A DNA stretch of 26,991 nt from an uncultured Christensenella sp. (GTDB lineage: Bacteria; Bacillota; Clostridia; Christensenellales; UBA3700), in NCBI GenBank assembly GCA_910577795.1, contig CAJTNW010000022.1, forward strand, positions 1 to 26,991. The letters are read 5' to 3'. The notes below the pieces were generated by a model, which did no database searches, was not told the origin of the DNA, and was given only the letters and a program-made list of their open reading frames with translations. Position 1 is the first letter of the stretch, and the number at the start of each line of letters is the position of its first letter. This document shows positions 16,936 through 24,184 of the stretch, one piece after another. The translations under genes and the position numbers were made by a program.

Positions 16936-17915
16936 TATTTACCCTCCTTATCGCTTATAACTGTTGCTTCTAAATCGCCTTCAGTAAAGTTAACAAGTGG
17001 ATTACGTTGTTCTGCCACTTCACCTGCTTGATAATCACCATAAAACTCATTAATATCCTTAATAAATTTACGATTTAACAAATGTAGTGGTATACTTTGT
17101 GGACATACTCTTGAACATTCACCACAGTCTGTACATCTGCCAGCAACATGGAAAGCCCTTATAATATGGAACATTTTTTCTTCAAACTCTGTAGCATTTG
17201 CTTTTGCAGTAACATTACTTCTTGCATTGTCAAACACACAAGTACGACAAGTACAAGCAGGACAAATATTACGACAAGCATTACATCTTATACATTTTGA
17301 AAGTTCTGATTTCCAAAAAGCAAATCTTTCTTCTGCAGTCATTGCCTCTAACTTTTTAACTCCGTCAAATCTTGCGTCACATACTGGAGTTTTTATCTCT
17401 TCACCAATAATTTCATCTGCAATTTTATGTTCTGAGCCTTTGCAAGACTGACATTTAGAAAGTAATACACTTGCTTTTTCTATTTTGCTATCACCATAAA
17501 TAGTATTAATAATTATATTATTATCATTATCAATAACATTTGTAATACCACTTATATCTTGTGCTTTAATTTTGTCAATATCAAGATGACCGCTGCAACC
17601 AACACCAATAATATAAATATTATCTCTGTTTACTCTGTGTTCTGTAATAAGTTGGTTCATACTATATGTATCGCAAGGTTTTAAAATTACAGCAAACTTT
17701 TTGTCAGATGTAATTTGAGAAACCAAATACTTGCTTAAATTAGCACCACAAAAACTATTAAACACAAAGCCATCTAATCCGCTTTCTTTAGTAAAGATGG
17801 CAGGAGTTGTATCATAAATAAATTCACCTTTTGTATAACCGATAACGCAGTCAACTGTGCCATTATCCAAAAGTTCTTGTAATCTTGTTTTTAATTTTAA
17901 TTCTAATCCTTGCAT
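16935..17915 (-). CDS. flxC: FlxC-like 4Fe-4S protein with FrhB-like domain
   Basis: 326-residue iron-sulfur protein of the Flx module. The N-terminal about 190 residues resemble the coenzyme F420 hydrogenase/dehydrogenase beta (FrhB-like) domain, with LKPCD at 78-82, GVGCSG at 104-109 and CQSC at 155-158. Two ferredoxin motifs follow: CIRCNACRNICP (C208, 211, 214, 218), with extra Cys at 221, 223 and 226, and CTDCGECSRVCP (C261, 264, 267, 271). Whether the FrhB-like domain binds flavin here cannot be told. Start at 17915 overlaps flxD by 13 bases and has AGGAG inside flxD. FlxB and FlxC share the same two-ferredoxin layout and may be distant paralogues. Confidence 0.8.
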   Translation of the reverse strand: MQGLELKLKTRLQELLDNGTVDCVIGYTKGEFIYDTTPAIFTKESGLDGFVFNSFCGANLSKYLVSQITSDKKFAVILKPCDTYSMNQLITEHRVNRDNIYIIGVGCSGHLDIDKIKAQDISGITNVIDNDNNIIINTIYGDSKIEKASVLLSKCQSCKGSEHKIADEIIGEEIKTPVCDARFDGVKKLEAMTAEERFAFWKSELSKCIRCNACRNICPACTCRTCVFDNARSNVTAKANATEFEEKMFHIIRAFHVAGRCTDCGECSRVCPQSIPLHLLNRKFIKDINEFYGDYQAGEVAEQRNPLVNFTEGDLEATVISDKEGK

Positions 17916-18340
17916 CTTATATCTCCTAATTTAACACATTCGCCAAGATTTCTAATATCTTCAACAAACTTGTTCATAACTGTAGAAAATTTAACACCTT
18001 CTGCTGCAGATACCCATTCTACACGAGTACGTTTTCTTTCAATACCCATATAATCTAACATACTGTACAAAAGTGCAAGTCTTCTTCTTGTGTAATAATT
18101 ACCAGTACTATAATGGCAGTCACCTGGGTGGCAACCACAAATTATTACTCCGTCAGCACCTCTTTCAAAAGCCTTAAGTATAAACAATGGATTTACACGG
18201 CCAGAGCATGGTACTCTAATAATTTTTACATCTGCAGGGTAAGATAATCTGCTTGAACCTGCCAAATCTGCACCTGCATAACTACACCAATTGCAACAAA
18301 ATGCTACTATTGTAGGCTTAAATTCTTTTACTTCTTGCAT
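17903..18340 (-). CDS. flxD: FlxD/MvhD-like [2Fe-2S] electron-transfer subunit
   Basis: 145-residue MvhD-family protein that in methanogens connects the hydrogenase or NADH-oxidising module to HdrA. The conserved cysteines are present: FCCNWCSYAGAD (C15, C16, C19), RVPCSGRV (C45) and CGCHPGDCHY (C68, C70, C75). Start at 18340 overlaps the hdrA end by 13 bases and has GGAGG inside hdrA, which indicates coupled translation and fits a direct HdrA partner. This gene, placed exactly between hdr and flx genes, is the physical link expected for FlxABCD-HdrABC. Confidence 0.92.
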   Translation of the reverse strand: MQEVKEFKPTIVAFCCNWCSYAGADLAGSSRLSYPADVKIIRVPCSGRVNPLFILKAFERGADGVIICGCHPGDCHYSTGNYYTRRRLALLYSMLDYMGIERKRTRVEWVSAAEGVKFSTVMNKFVEDIRNLGECVKLGDIRCKD

Positions 18341-20316
18341 ATTGCCTCTACCTCCGCCATAATTTGACTATTTGAGAAACCGAACAAGTCCATAGCACCT
18401 GAAGGACAAGCAACTGTACAAGCACCACAACCTTGACACAAAGCAGGGTTAACAACAGCCACTCTTCTGTTTTCTCTAATTCCGTGGTCATTAATAAGTT
18501 TTGTTTCATAACCAATTGCACCATAAGGACAAACATTTGCACAGTTAGAGCAACCATTACACAACAATTCGTCACTATGAGATACACAAGGGTTTGTAAC
18601 CAATTTATTTTTACTCAAAAGTCCAATAACTTTTGCAGCACAAGCACTTGCTTGAGATACTGTTTCTGGAATATCTTTTGGTCCTTGACAAACACCAGAT
18701 AGGAAAATACCTGCAGTAGGACTTTCAACTGGACGCAATTTTGCGTGTGCCTCTGTCAAGAAATTATTTGTATCAATACTTGCTGTAAGCATTGATGCAA
18801 CCTTTTTAGCAGACTCATCAGCCTCAATTGCAGTAGCAAGTACAACCATATCAGAATTTACTAAAATTTGTTCGTTATTCAACAAATCACTTGCTTGCAA
18901 TACAAGATGTCCATCACTCTCATAAACTTTACCAACTTGACCTTTAATATAATTTACATTATACTCTTCTACCGCTCTGCGATAAAACTCGTCATAGTTT
19001 TTACCAGGAGTTCTTACATCAATATAAAATACATTAACTTTAACATCAGGGTATTTATCACGAATAAGCATTGCATGCTTTGCAGTATACATACAGCATA
19101 TCTTAGAGCAATAGCATTTACCTCTACCACTAATATCTCTTGAACCAACACATTGAATAAAAGTAATAGTGTGAGGGTGAGAACCATCACTTGGTTTTAC
19201 AAGTTTACCACCAGTAGGACCAGCAGCATTCATTAATCTTTCTAATTCCAAACTTGTTATAACATCTTTGCTTTGGCTATAACCATACTCGTCAAACTTA
19301 TCAAGTTTAATTGGTTTATAACCAGTTGCAGCAACAATAGCACCATATTCTCTTTCGATAATCTCGTCTTGTTGCTTATAATCAATAGCCTTTGCAGAAC
19401 ATACAGTTTGGCAAAGTCCACATTTATCCTTTGTTATTTTAATACATTGAACTGGGTCAATTACTGCAACATTAGGAATAGCCTGAGCAAATGGAATGTA
19501 AATAGCAGGTCTGTTATTTAATCCGCAATTAAACTCGTTTTTGCCCTTTTTAGAAGGACATTTAGCCATACAGTCGCCACAACCAGTACATAAATCTGTA
19601 TTAATATATCTTGCTTTTTTACGAATAGTAGCCTTAAAATTACCAACGAAACCAGTAACTTTTTCAACCTCACTATAAGTTAATAATTCAATATTAGGAT
19701 TAGCGGCAGCATCAACCATTTTTGGGGTTAAAATACAAGCAGAACAGTCCAAAGTTGGGAAAGTTTTATCAAGTTTTGCCATATTACCGCCAATTGTAGG
19801 ACTTTTTTCTACAATATCAACTTGATAACCTGCCTCTGCAATATCTAGTGCAGTTTGAATACCTGCAATACCACCACCAATAACCAAAGCCCTTTTTGTA
19901 ACTTGACTTTCGCCACTAATTAGTGGTGCGTTTAATTTTACTTTTGCTATTGCTGCGTTTGCAAGTGCAATAGCCTTGATAGTAGCCTCTTCTATATTTT
20001 TATGTATCCAAGAACAATGCTCACGAATATTTGCTATCTCAACCATAAATGGGTTAAGACCTGCTCTTTCCGCATTTTTACGGAAAGTACCTTCGTGCAT
20101 TCTTGGAGAACAAGAACAGATAACTACACCATCAAGTTTATATTCTTCTATTGCGTTACGCATAATAAGTTGTCCAGCCTCAGAACACATATACTGATAA
20201 TCTGTTGCAAAAACTACACCTTGTTGCAACTTAACAGCCTCGACAACCTGTTTTACATCTACAGTTGCTGCAATATTACTACCACACCAACATACAAATA
20301 CACCTATCTTTAGCAC
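18328..20316 (-). CDS. hdrA: HdrA, flavin-bifurcating subunit of heterodisulfide reductase-type complex
   Basis: 662-residue FAD protein; in methanogen HdrABC the FAD is the site of electron bifurcation between ferredoxin and the HdrB branch. Features in order: N-terminal Cys-rich domain (C9, C11, C44, C67, C69); FAD Rossmann motif GGGIAG at 147-152; CSACILTPKM at 191-200; inserted ferredoxin with CTGCGDCMAKCP (C243, 246, 249, 253) and C291, C299, C302, C306; CYCSKICC at 401-408; C-terminal ferredoxin with CNGCSNCANVCP (586-597) and CQGCGACTVACP (627-638). No missing key block was seen. The start codon is GTG at 20316, after GAGGAGAGG. It follows hdrC by 14 bases. Confidence 0.93.
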   Translation of the reverse strand: MLKIGVFVCWCGSNIAATVDVKQVVEAVKLQQGVVFATDYQYMCSEAGQLIMRNAIEEYKLDGVVICSCSPRMHEGTFRKNAERAGLNPFMVEIANIREHCSWIHKNIEEATIKAIALANAAIAKVKLNAPLISGESQVTKRALVIGGGIAGIQTALDIAEAGYQVDIVEKSPTIGGNMAKLDKTFPTLDCSACILTPKMVDAAANPNIELLTYSEVEKVTGFVGNFKATIRKKARYINTDLCTGCGDCMAKCPSKKGKNEFNCGLNNRPAIYIPFAQAIPNVAVIDPVQCIKITKDKCGLCQTVCSAKAIDYKQQDEIIEREYGAIVAATGYKPIKLDKFDEYGYSQSKDVITSLELERLMNAAGPTGGKLVKPSDGSHPHTITFIQCVGSRDISGRGKCYCSKICCMYTAKHAMLIRDKYPDVKVNVFYIDVRTPGKNYDEFYRRAVEEYNVNYIKGQVGKVYESDGHLVLQASDLLNNEQILVNSDMVVLATAIEADESAKKVASMLTASIDTNNFLTEAHAKLRPVESPTAGIFLSGVCQGPKDIPETVSQASACAAKVIGLLSKNKLVTNPCVSHSDELLCNGCSNCANVCPYGAIGYETKLINDHGIRENRRVAVVNPALCQGCGACTVACPSGAMDLFGFSNSQIMAEVEAICKK

Positions 20317-20330
20317 TTTTGTCCTCTCCT

Positions 20331-20720
20331 CTATTTCTTGAATTTTCTAAAAGCACTTACCAATGCTTGCTGAGGGATTTGCTCATCTATAATAGCGGGA
20401 ATATCATTTGCATCCAAATAATTCTCACCAATTTGTCTTTGCTTAACCACTCTTATTGCCTCTACAATTCTTGCAGGCTCAACACCTCTTGGGCATCTTT
20501 CTACACACGCAAAACAACTTAAACAATGAAAAATTGATTTACTTTCCATAAGTTCATCTATTCTGCCATGTACTACCATATCTACAAATTTATGAGGAGG
20601 GTACTCCATCTCATTAAATGAAGGACAAGATGCTGAGCATTTACCACATTTCATACATCTAATTGGGTTTGCACCACTAATACGAATAACTTCGTTTGCA
20701 AGTTCCATATTATTTTTCAT
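20331..20720 (-). CDS. hdrC: HdrC, two-[4Fe-4S] subunit
   Basis: 129-residue ferredoxin-like subunit that carries electrons from HdrA to HdrB. Two motifs are clear: CMKCGKCSASCP (C22, 25, 28, 32) and CLSCFACVERCP (C66, 69, 72, 76). It is short and soluble, without the membrane helices of HdrE-linked or DsrK-type relatives, so the complex should be cytosolic. AAGGAGGG lies just upstream of the ATG. It sits 9 bases after hdrB and 14 bases before hdrA. Confidence 0.93.
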   Translation of the reverse strand: MKNNMELANEVIRISGANPIRCMKCGKCSASCPSFNEMEYPPHKFVDMVVHGRIDELMESKSIFHCLSCFACVERCPRGVEPARIVEAIRVVKQRQIGENYLDANDIPAIIDEQIPQQALVSAFRKFKK

Positions 20721-20729
20721 AGTCCCTCC

Positions 20730-21515
20730 TTACTTTACACCCAAGGCCTCAGCCAAAAGTTCAGTAAAGTATTTTACTTCAATTTTGTTATCCTCTTTTG
20801 CGTTAGCATTTAAATTATACATACAAAGAGGACAAGCAGTTATAAGTTCCTCACAACCTTTATATTTTGCAGAACTAATAATTTTTTCCACATTTTTACC
20901 GGCTTGCTCTGGCTTAGTAACGGATATGTAACCACCACAACATTCATTACGGAAAGGATAAACAACAGGAGTTGCACCCAAAGCCTTAATAAAATCTTCC
21001 AAAATACTTGGATTTTCAGGGTCGTCAAACGCAAGTTCGCTACTTGGCCTTAAAAGCAAACAGCCATAATATGCACCAATTTTGCGACCTTTTAACGGAT
21101 TAACAACTTTTTTTGCAAGATTATCAAAACCTACAACATCTTTTAACAATGTCAAAAAATGAATAACTTCTGTTTCACCGTTGTATGGCTCGTCAAAAGC
21201 ACAATAGTTGTTTGCCCTCATATTTATATCGCTATTTGTCTTCATATCATTGTTTACACGTGTTAAAACATGATGACAAGCAGAGCAAAGTGTCAAAAGT
21301 GGACGACCAAGTTCTTTTGCTTGATTTAGTGTTCTAATTGATGACAACTTAGTAGCGATTTCGTCTTTTGCTAAAGGATAAACTCCTCCGCAACACTGCC
21401 AATTATCAAGTTCCTCTATCTCTATACCCAATGTTTCAAGAGATTTTCTTGCATACATATCAAGTTCCTTTGCTTTTGTTTTTAGGGTACAGCCAGGATA
21501 ATAACTATAAATCAT
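20730..21515 (-). CDS. hdrB: HdrB, CCG-domain catalytic subunit
   Basis: 261-residue protein with two intact CCG domains, each predicted to hold a non-cubane [4Fe-4S] cluster used for disulfide reduction in methanogen HdrB. Domain 1 ligands: C9, C41/C42 (CCGG), C77, C80. Domain 2 ligands: C152, C192/C193 (CCGG), C228, C231. The spacing closely follows archaeal HdrB. In Desulfovibrio Flx-Hdr the proposed disulfide is DsrC; no DsrC or other small thiol carrier is encoded here. First gene of the operon: GGAGG precedes the ATG and a strong promoter lies about 40 bases upstream. Related CCG proteins (LutA/GlpC-like, SdhE) are less likely given hdrCA next door. Confidence 0.92.
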   Translation of the reverse strand: MIYSYYPGCTLKTKAKELDMYARKSLETLGIEIEELDNWQCCGGVYPLAKDEIATKLSSIRTLNQAKELGRPLLTLCSACHHVLTRVNNDMKTNSDINMRANNYCAFDEPYNGETEVIHFLTLLKDVVGFDNLAKKVVNPLKGRKIGAYYGCLLLRPSSELAFDDPENPSILEDFIKALGATPVVYPFRNECCGGYISVTKPEQAGKNVEKIISSAKYKGCEELITACPLCMYNLNANAKEDNKIEVKYFTELLAEALGVK

Positions 21516-21554
21516 ATTACCTCCACTGATAATAAATCATTTTTAATTTCGTGC

Positions 21555-21583
21555 CTAATATTCACAGCACATTTTTATGTCAA
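21555..21583 (-). promoter_or_regulatory. Sigma-A promoter of the hdr-flx-frd-fum operon
   Basis: On the minus strand a perfect -35 TTGACA (21578-21583), exact 17-bp spacer, -10 TATTAG (21555-21560). Predicted start near 21548 gives a leader of about 33 nt to hdrB. A gtgc/gcac dyad overlaps the -10 region (21551-21571), a possible operator. No clear terminator separates it from mdh upstream, so read-through is possible. Confidence 0.7.
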
Positions 21584-21613
21584 TACTAATTTTAATCTAA
21601 ACGATTTTTAAAA

Positions 21614-22561
21614 TTAAATTTCAATTTGAGATATAACACCTTTAAGCATATTTGCACTATTATGCAGTTTTTCAATTTCCTCTTGTGTTAAATCTGGCAA
21701 AATTTTACCGCAAATACCGTCTGGTCCAACAATAAATGGAATACTCAAACAAACATCTTCAATACCATATTCACCATGCATCATTGAAGACACTGTCATA
21801 GCAGTGTTGCTTTGAGAGAAAATGCACTCAAGTAAATGACAAACACTAATTGCTATAGCATAAAAAGTTGCGCCTTTTCTTTGAATAATCATACCACCAG
21901 ATTTTTTCATATAAGTTTCAATTTCTTGTTTATCAAAATCGAACTCCTTTTGGTCTTTACAACTAAATTTGTTTTTGTAATCAACAAGATTTACACAACC
22001 TACTTGAGCAATTGACCAAGGTACAAAAGAACTATCACCATGCTCACCTAAAACATAAGCATGTATGCTCTTTTGACTTACTGCAAGATGGTCTGCCAAA
22101 CTAGAACGTAATCTTGAAGTATCAAGCAAAGTACCTGAACCAAAAACTCTTTCCTCTGGAATACCAGAAACTTTTGTAAACACATAAGTCATAATATCTA
22201 CGGGGTTACTAACGATAACATACAATGCATCCTTTGCATAAGGAACGATATTTTTTGCAATATCTTTGATAATGTTTACATTTGTTTGAGTCAAATCAAT
22301 TCTTGATTGACCAGGTTTTCTTGGAATACCTGATGTAATAACAACAATATCACTGCCAACCGCATCAGGATAATCCCCAGCATATATATCACATGGTGTG
22401 CAGAATGGAATACCTTGACGAATATCCATTGCCTCGCCCAATGTTTTGTCCTTGTTAATGTCGATAAGCACTATTTCGCTTGCAACGCCTTTAACCACCG
22501 CAGTATAGGCAATTGAAGCACCAACGCTACCTGCACCAATAATAGTAATTTTTCTGTTCAT
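21614..22561 (-). CDS. mdh: Malate dehydrogenase (lactate/malate dehydrogenase family, MDH-type specificity Arg)
   Basis: NAD-dependent 2-hydroxyacid dehydrogenase, 315 residues. NAD-binding GAGSVG at 9-14; catalytic R87, D147, R150 and H174 (GEHGD). The residue that separates substrates is Arg81 in IPRKPGQSR, where lactate dehydrogenases carry Gln (NQKPGE); Arg selects the extra carboxylate of oxaloacetate/malate. The rest of the chain looks like clostridial L-lactate dehydrogenases, so lactate activity cannot be excluded. The start chosen is the ATG at 22561 with GGAGG at ideal spacing; an in-frame ATG at 22585 lacks a site. It lies just upstream of the hdr-flx-frd-fum operon and completes oxaloacetate to succinate. 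Confidence 0.82.
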   Translation of the reverse strand: MNRKITIIGAGSVGASIAYTAVVKGVASEIVLIDINKDKTLGEAMDIRQGIPFCTPCDIYAGDYPDAVGSDIVVITSGIPRKPGQSRIDLTQTNVNIIKDIAKNIVPYAKDALYVIVSNPVDIMTYVFTKVSGIPEERVFGSGTLLDTSRLRSSLADHLAVSQKSIHAYVLGEHGDSSFVPWSIAQVGCVNLVDYKNKFSCKDQKEFDFDKQEIETYMKKSGGMIIQRKGATFYAIAISVCHLLECIFSQSNTAMTVSSMMHGEYGIEDVCLSIPFIVGPDGICGKILPDLTQEEIEKLHNSANMLKGVISQIEI

Positions 22562-22667
22562 AGTAACCTCCGTATATCTATGCAATTTAATTTTTATTTT
22601 AGTATTTGATTTATTAGCAAAATTTATTCGCTCAAATAAATATCAACAAATAATATTTGCTATTTTG

Positions 22668-22690
22668 TTTAAGCATTTATACACTACATT
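22668..22690. repeat. 23-bp imperfect direct repeat, copy 1
   Basis: TTTAAGCATTTATA followed two bases later by CTACATT. The same sequence with only those two middle bases changed occurs at 25339-25361. This copy lies in the predicted mdh leader. Confidence 0.45.
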
Positions 22691-22740
22691 TGCTATATAA
22701 TTTTATTAATATTATTTTATCTATAATAGTGTACATTAGT

Positions 22741-22769
22741 ATTCTAGCAATTTTTACAAACAATGTCAA
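22741..22769 (-). promoter_or_regulatory. Sigma-A promoter of mdh
   Basis: On the minus strand TTGACA (22764-22769), exact 17-bp spacer, TAGAAT (22741-22746). The predicted start near 22733 gives an unusually long leader of about 170 nt before mdh, containing a dyad tacacta/tagtgta (22680-22686 with 22728-22734). No known riboswitch was recognised in it. Confidence 0.7.
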
Positions 22770-23107
22770 TAGAAAAACTCTTATTTATTATTTTTTCCTC
22801 AACAATTTTTGCCAAATATCCCTTTTTATTTGCAAATCCCTAAATTTATTGTGCAAATAGCATAAACCATCAAATTTATTAAAAACAATATGACATAGCG
22901 AGTAATACCACTAAATATGTGTACTAATTACCTACATAGATACGTGTTTTTTGTATTGCATAAATTAAAACTTAAATTCAAACCACAAATTAAATGTGAT
23001 AAAGAAAGCACTTTAATAAATCACCTTGAATAATACACAAAATCAAATATTTGCTATAGTCATTGCTTAAACTCAACTTTACACCTAAAGACTCTGCAAT
23101 AATATTT

Positions 23108-23137
23108 ATTATACAAGATATATGGTATAACTGCCAA
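23108..23137 (-). promoter_or_regulatory. Orphan sigma-A-like promoter
   Basis: On the minus strand TTGGCA (23132-23137), 18-bp spacer, perfect TATAAT (23108-23113). The transcript would begin near 23101 and run toward mdh about 540 bases away, with no protein gene in between. Confidence 0.5.
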
Positions 23138-23144
23138 TTACTTT

Positions 23145-23188
23145 ATCTACTTTATGTAGATATTAGTATAATTCTACTATACGTAGAA
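23145..23188. promoter_or_regulatory. Two tandem 17-bp dyads (TCTAC-N5-GTAGA)
   Basis: Perfect dyads at 23145-23161 and 23172-23188, both with TCTAC and GTAGA arms and a 5-nt centre, 27 bp centre to centre. They lie immediately upstream of the orphan promoter. Similar but imperfect copies stand upstream of the galU promoter. Confidence 0.5.
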
Positions 23189-23302
23189 AATAAATTTATT
23201 ACAACCATTATCTTACTACTATATAAAAAAACCAAGCAATTTCAATGATTTTTCAACAAAACCATTGAAAATTAAGCATATTTTTTTCATTTACAAAAAA
23301 AC

Positions 23303-23330
23303 AACGAATTGCACATTTATGCAATTCGTT
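23303..23330 (-). terminator. Rho-independent terminator after the 47-residue ORF
   Basis: Perfect 11-bp stem (23303-23313 with 23320-23330), 6-nt loop; on the minus strand followed by G and seven T. It closes the transcript of the small ORF at 23393 and probably of the membrane-protein gene before it. Confidence 0.85.
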
Positions 23331-23392
23331 TCAATGTCAAATACAACATTATCAATACATTTTTAAAATAGTTTTATTTGTTAAAACATTTA

Positions 23393-23536
23393 TTACTCAT
23401 CGTCTTCTTCAATAGTTTCGTTAGGCGAATCATTCACAATTATACAACCATTATTACAAGCACTATCATTATTCAATATTTTATCATTTACAAAACTAAA
23501 TGTAATAAATTGATTAATAGCATCATTAATATCCAT
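23393..23536 (-). CDS. Small acidic protein of unknown function (47 residues)
   Basis: I do not recognise this protein. The frame runs from ATG at 23536 to TAA at 23393, with GAGAGG about eight bases upstream and a strong terminator 60 bases downstream, which supports real expression. It has 11 acidic residues, one Lys and no Arg or His, a hydrophobic N-terminal half (QFITFSFV), and a CNNGC motif at 27-31. The C-terminus is EEDDE. It follows the acidic membrane-protein gene by 65 bases on the same strand and is likely co-transcribed. A peptide precursor or small regulator is possible, but no maturation enzyme is next to it. Confidence 0.55.
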   Translation of the reverse strand: MDINDAINQFITFSFVNDKILNNDSACNNGCIIVNDSPNETIEEDDE

Positions 23537-23601
23537 AAATAGCCTCTCTATATAATTAATTGTTTAATTAACACTACATATTAATTTTTTATAACATAAT
23601 G

Positions 23602-24060
23602 TTATTCATTTTTAATATTATCAGTAGATTCAGTCACATTATCTTCTTCAATTTTAGCACTTTTCATATCGTCAACAGAAAGTTGTGTTTGATTTTCGTC
23701 CGCGCTTTCATTTTGAACTTCAACATTTATTTCCTGAACTTCGCTTTCATCCACCAACTCTTCGCCTGCAAATTCTTCTTTAACTTCCTCAATTTGCTCT
23801 GCATTTTCTCTATCTTCAGCAGTAATAGCAGGATTACTCTCTTCTACAACTGCTAGATTCACTTCTTCGCCATTGATTTCTTGCACTTCGTCATTATCAA
23901 TAAAACTTTCGTCACCGCCATTTTCAGCAATCATTTTTTTATGCAATAAATAGTTTCTTATAGCAGTTGCAACAATAATAGCAACAGAAATAACAATTAC
24001 AATTATCGCAACAATTCCAATAATTGTTTCTGTTTCAATAGCACTCAAAATACTAAACAT
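23602..24060 (-). CDS. Single-pass membrane protein with acidic tail, unknown function
   Basis: 152 residues with no recognised family. A transmembrane helix at about 13-34 (Ile/Val-rich) is followed by RNYLLHKK, which predicts the C-terminal part in the cytosol. Residues about 45-152 are very rich in Glu, Asp, Asn and Ser and should be disordered. The hexapeptide EVQEIN occurs twice (58-63 and 107-112) within similar acidic contexts, which suggests an internal duplication. AAGGAG precedes the ATG at good spacing. It lies between galU and the 47-residue ORF. The architecture would fit a membrane scaffold or envelope-associated protein, but that is only inference. Confidence 0.7.
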   Translation of the reverse strand: MFSILSAIETETIIGIVAIIVIVISVAIIVATAIRNYLLHKKMIAENGGDESFIDNDEVQEINGEEVNLAVVEESNPAITAEDRENAEQIEEVKEEFAGEELVDESEVQEINVEVQNESADENQTQLSVDDMKSAKIEEDNVTESTDNIKNE

Positions 24061-24184
24061 TTTTATCTCCTTTACCTAAAACCAATTAATCATTAGTATT
24101 AACAATAACATTTTTAAAATAACCAAATCAACAACTTAAAAATAATTATTGTACAAACAAAACATCTTTTATAAAAAGTACATT

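Larger units (their letters stand above)
22770..23302. other. Gene-free stretch with an orphan promoter and dyads
   Basis: No reading frame here has a start with a ribosome binding site. The minus strand has about 50 open codons ending near 22991, with no start codon. Features seen are the orphan promoter at 23108-23137, the dyads at 23145-23188, and a weak hairpin at 23238-23270. It may hold a small RNA or a decayed gene. Confidence 0.5.

Noticed and set aside
21551..21571. Rex (NADH/NAD+) operator at the hdr promoter
   Set aside because: The gtgc/gcac dyad does not match the TTGTTAA-type Rex half sites; no better match was seen near either the hdr or mdh promoter.
22657..22860. 67-codon plus-strand open frame upstream of mdh
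   Set aside because: Non-ATG start with no ribosome binding site, and it overlaps the well-formed mdh promoter; composition is that of random AT-rich DNA.
22991..23142. About 50 open minus-strand codons, possible gene remnant
   Set aside because: No start codon with a ribosome binding site and stops in frame just upstream; a faint resemblance to a helical DNA-binding domain is too weak to name.
23063..23248. 61-codon plus-strand open frame across the tandem dyads
   Set aside because: Non-ATG start without a ribosome binding site; it runs through both dyads and the orphan promoter.
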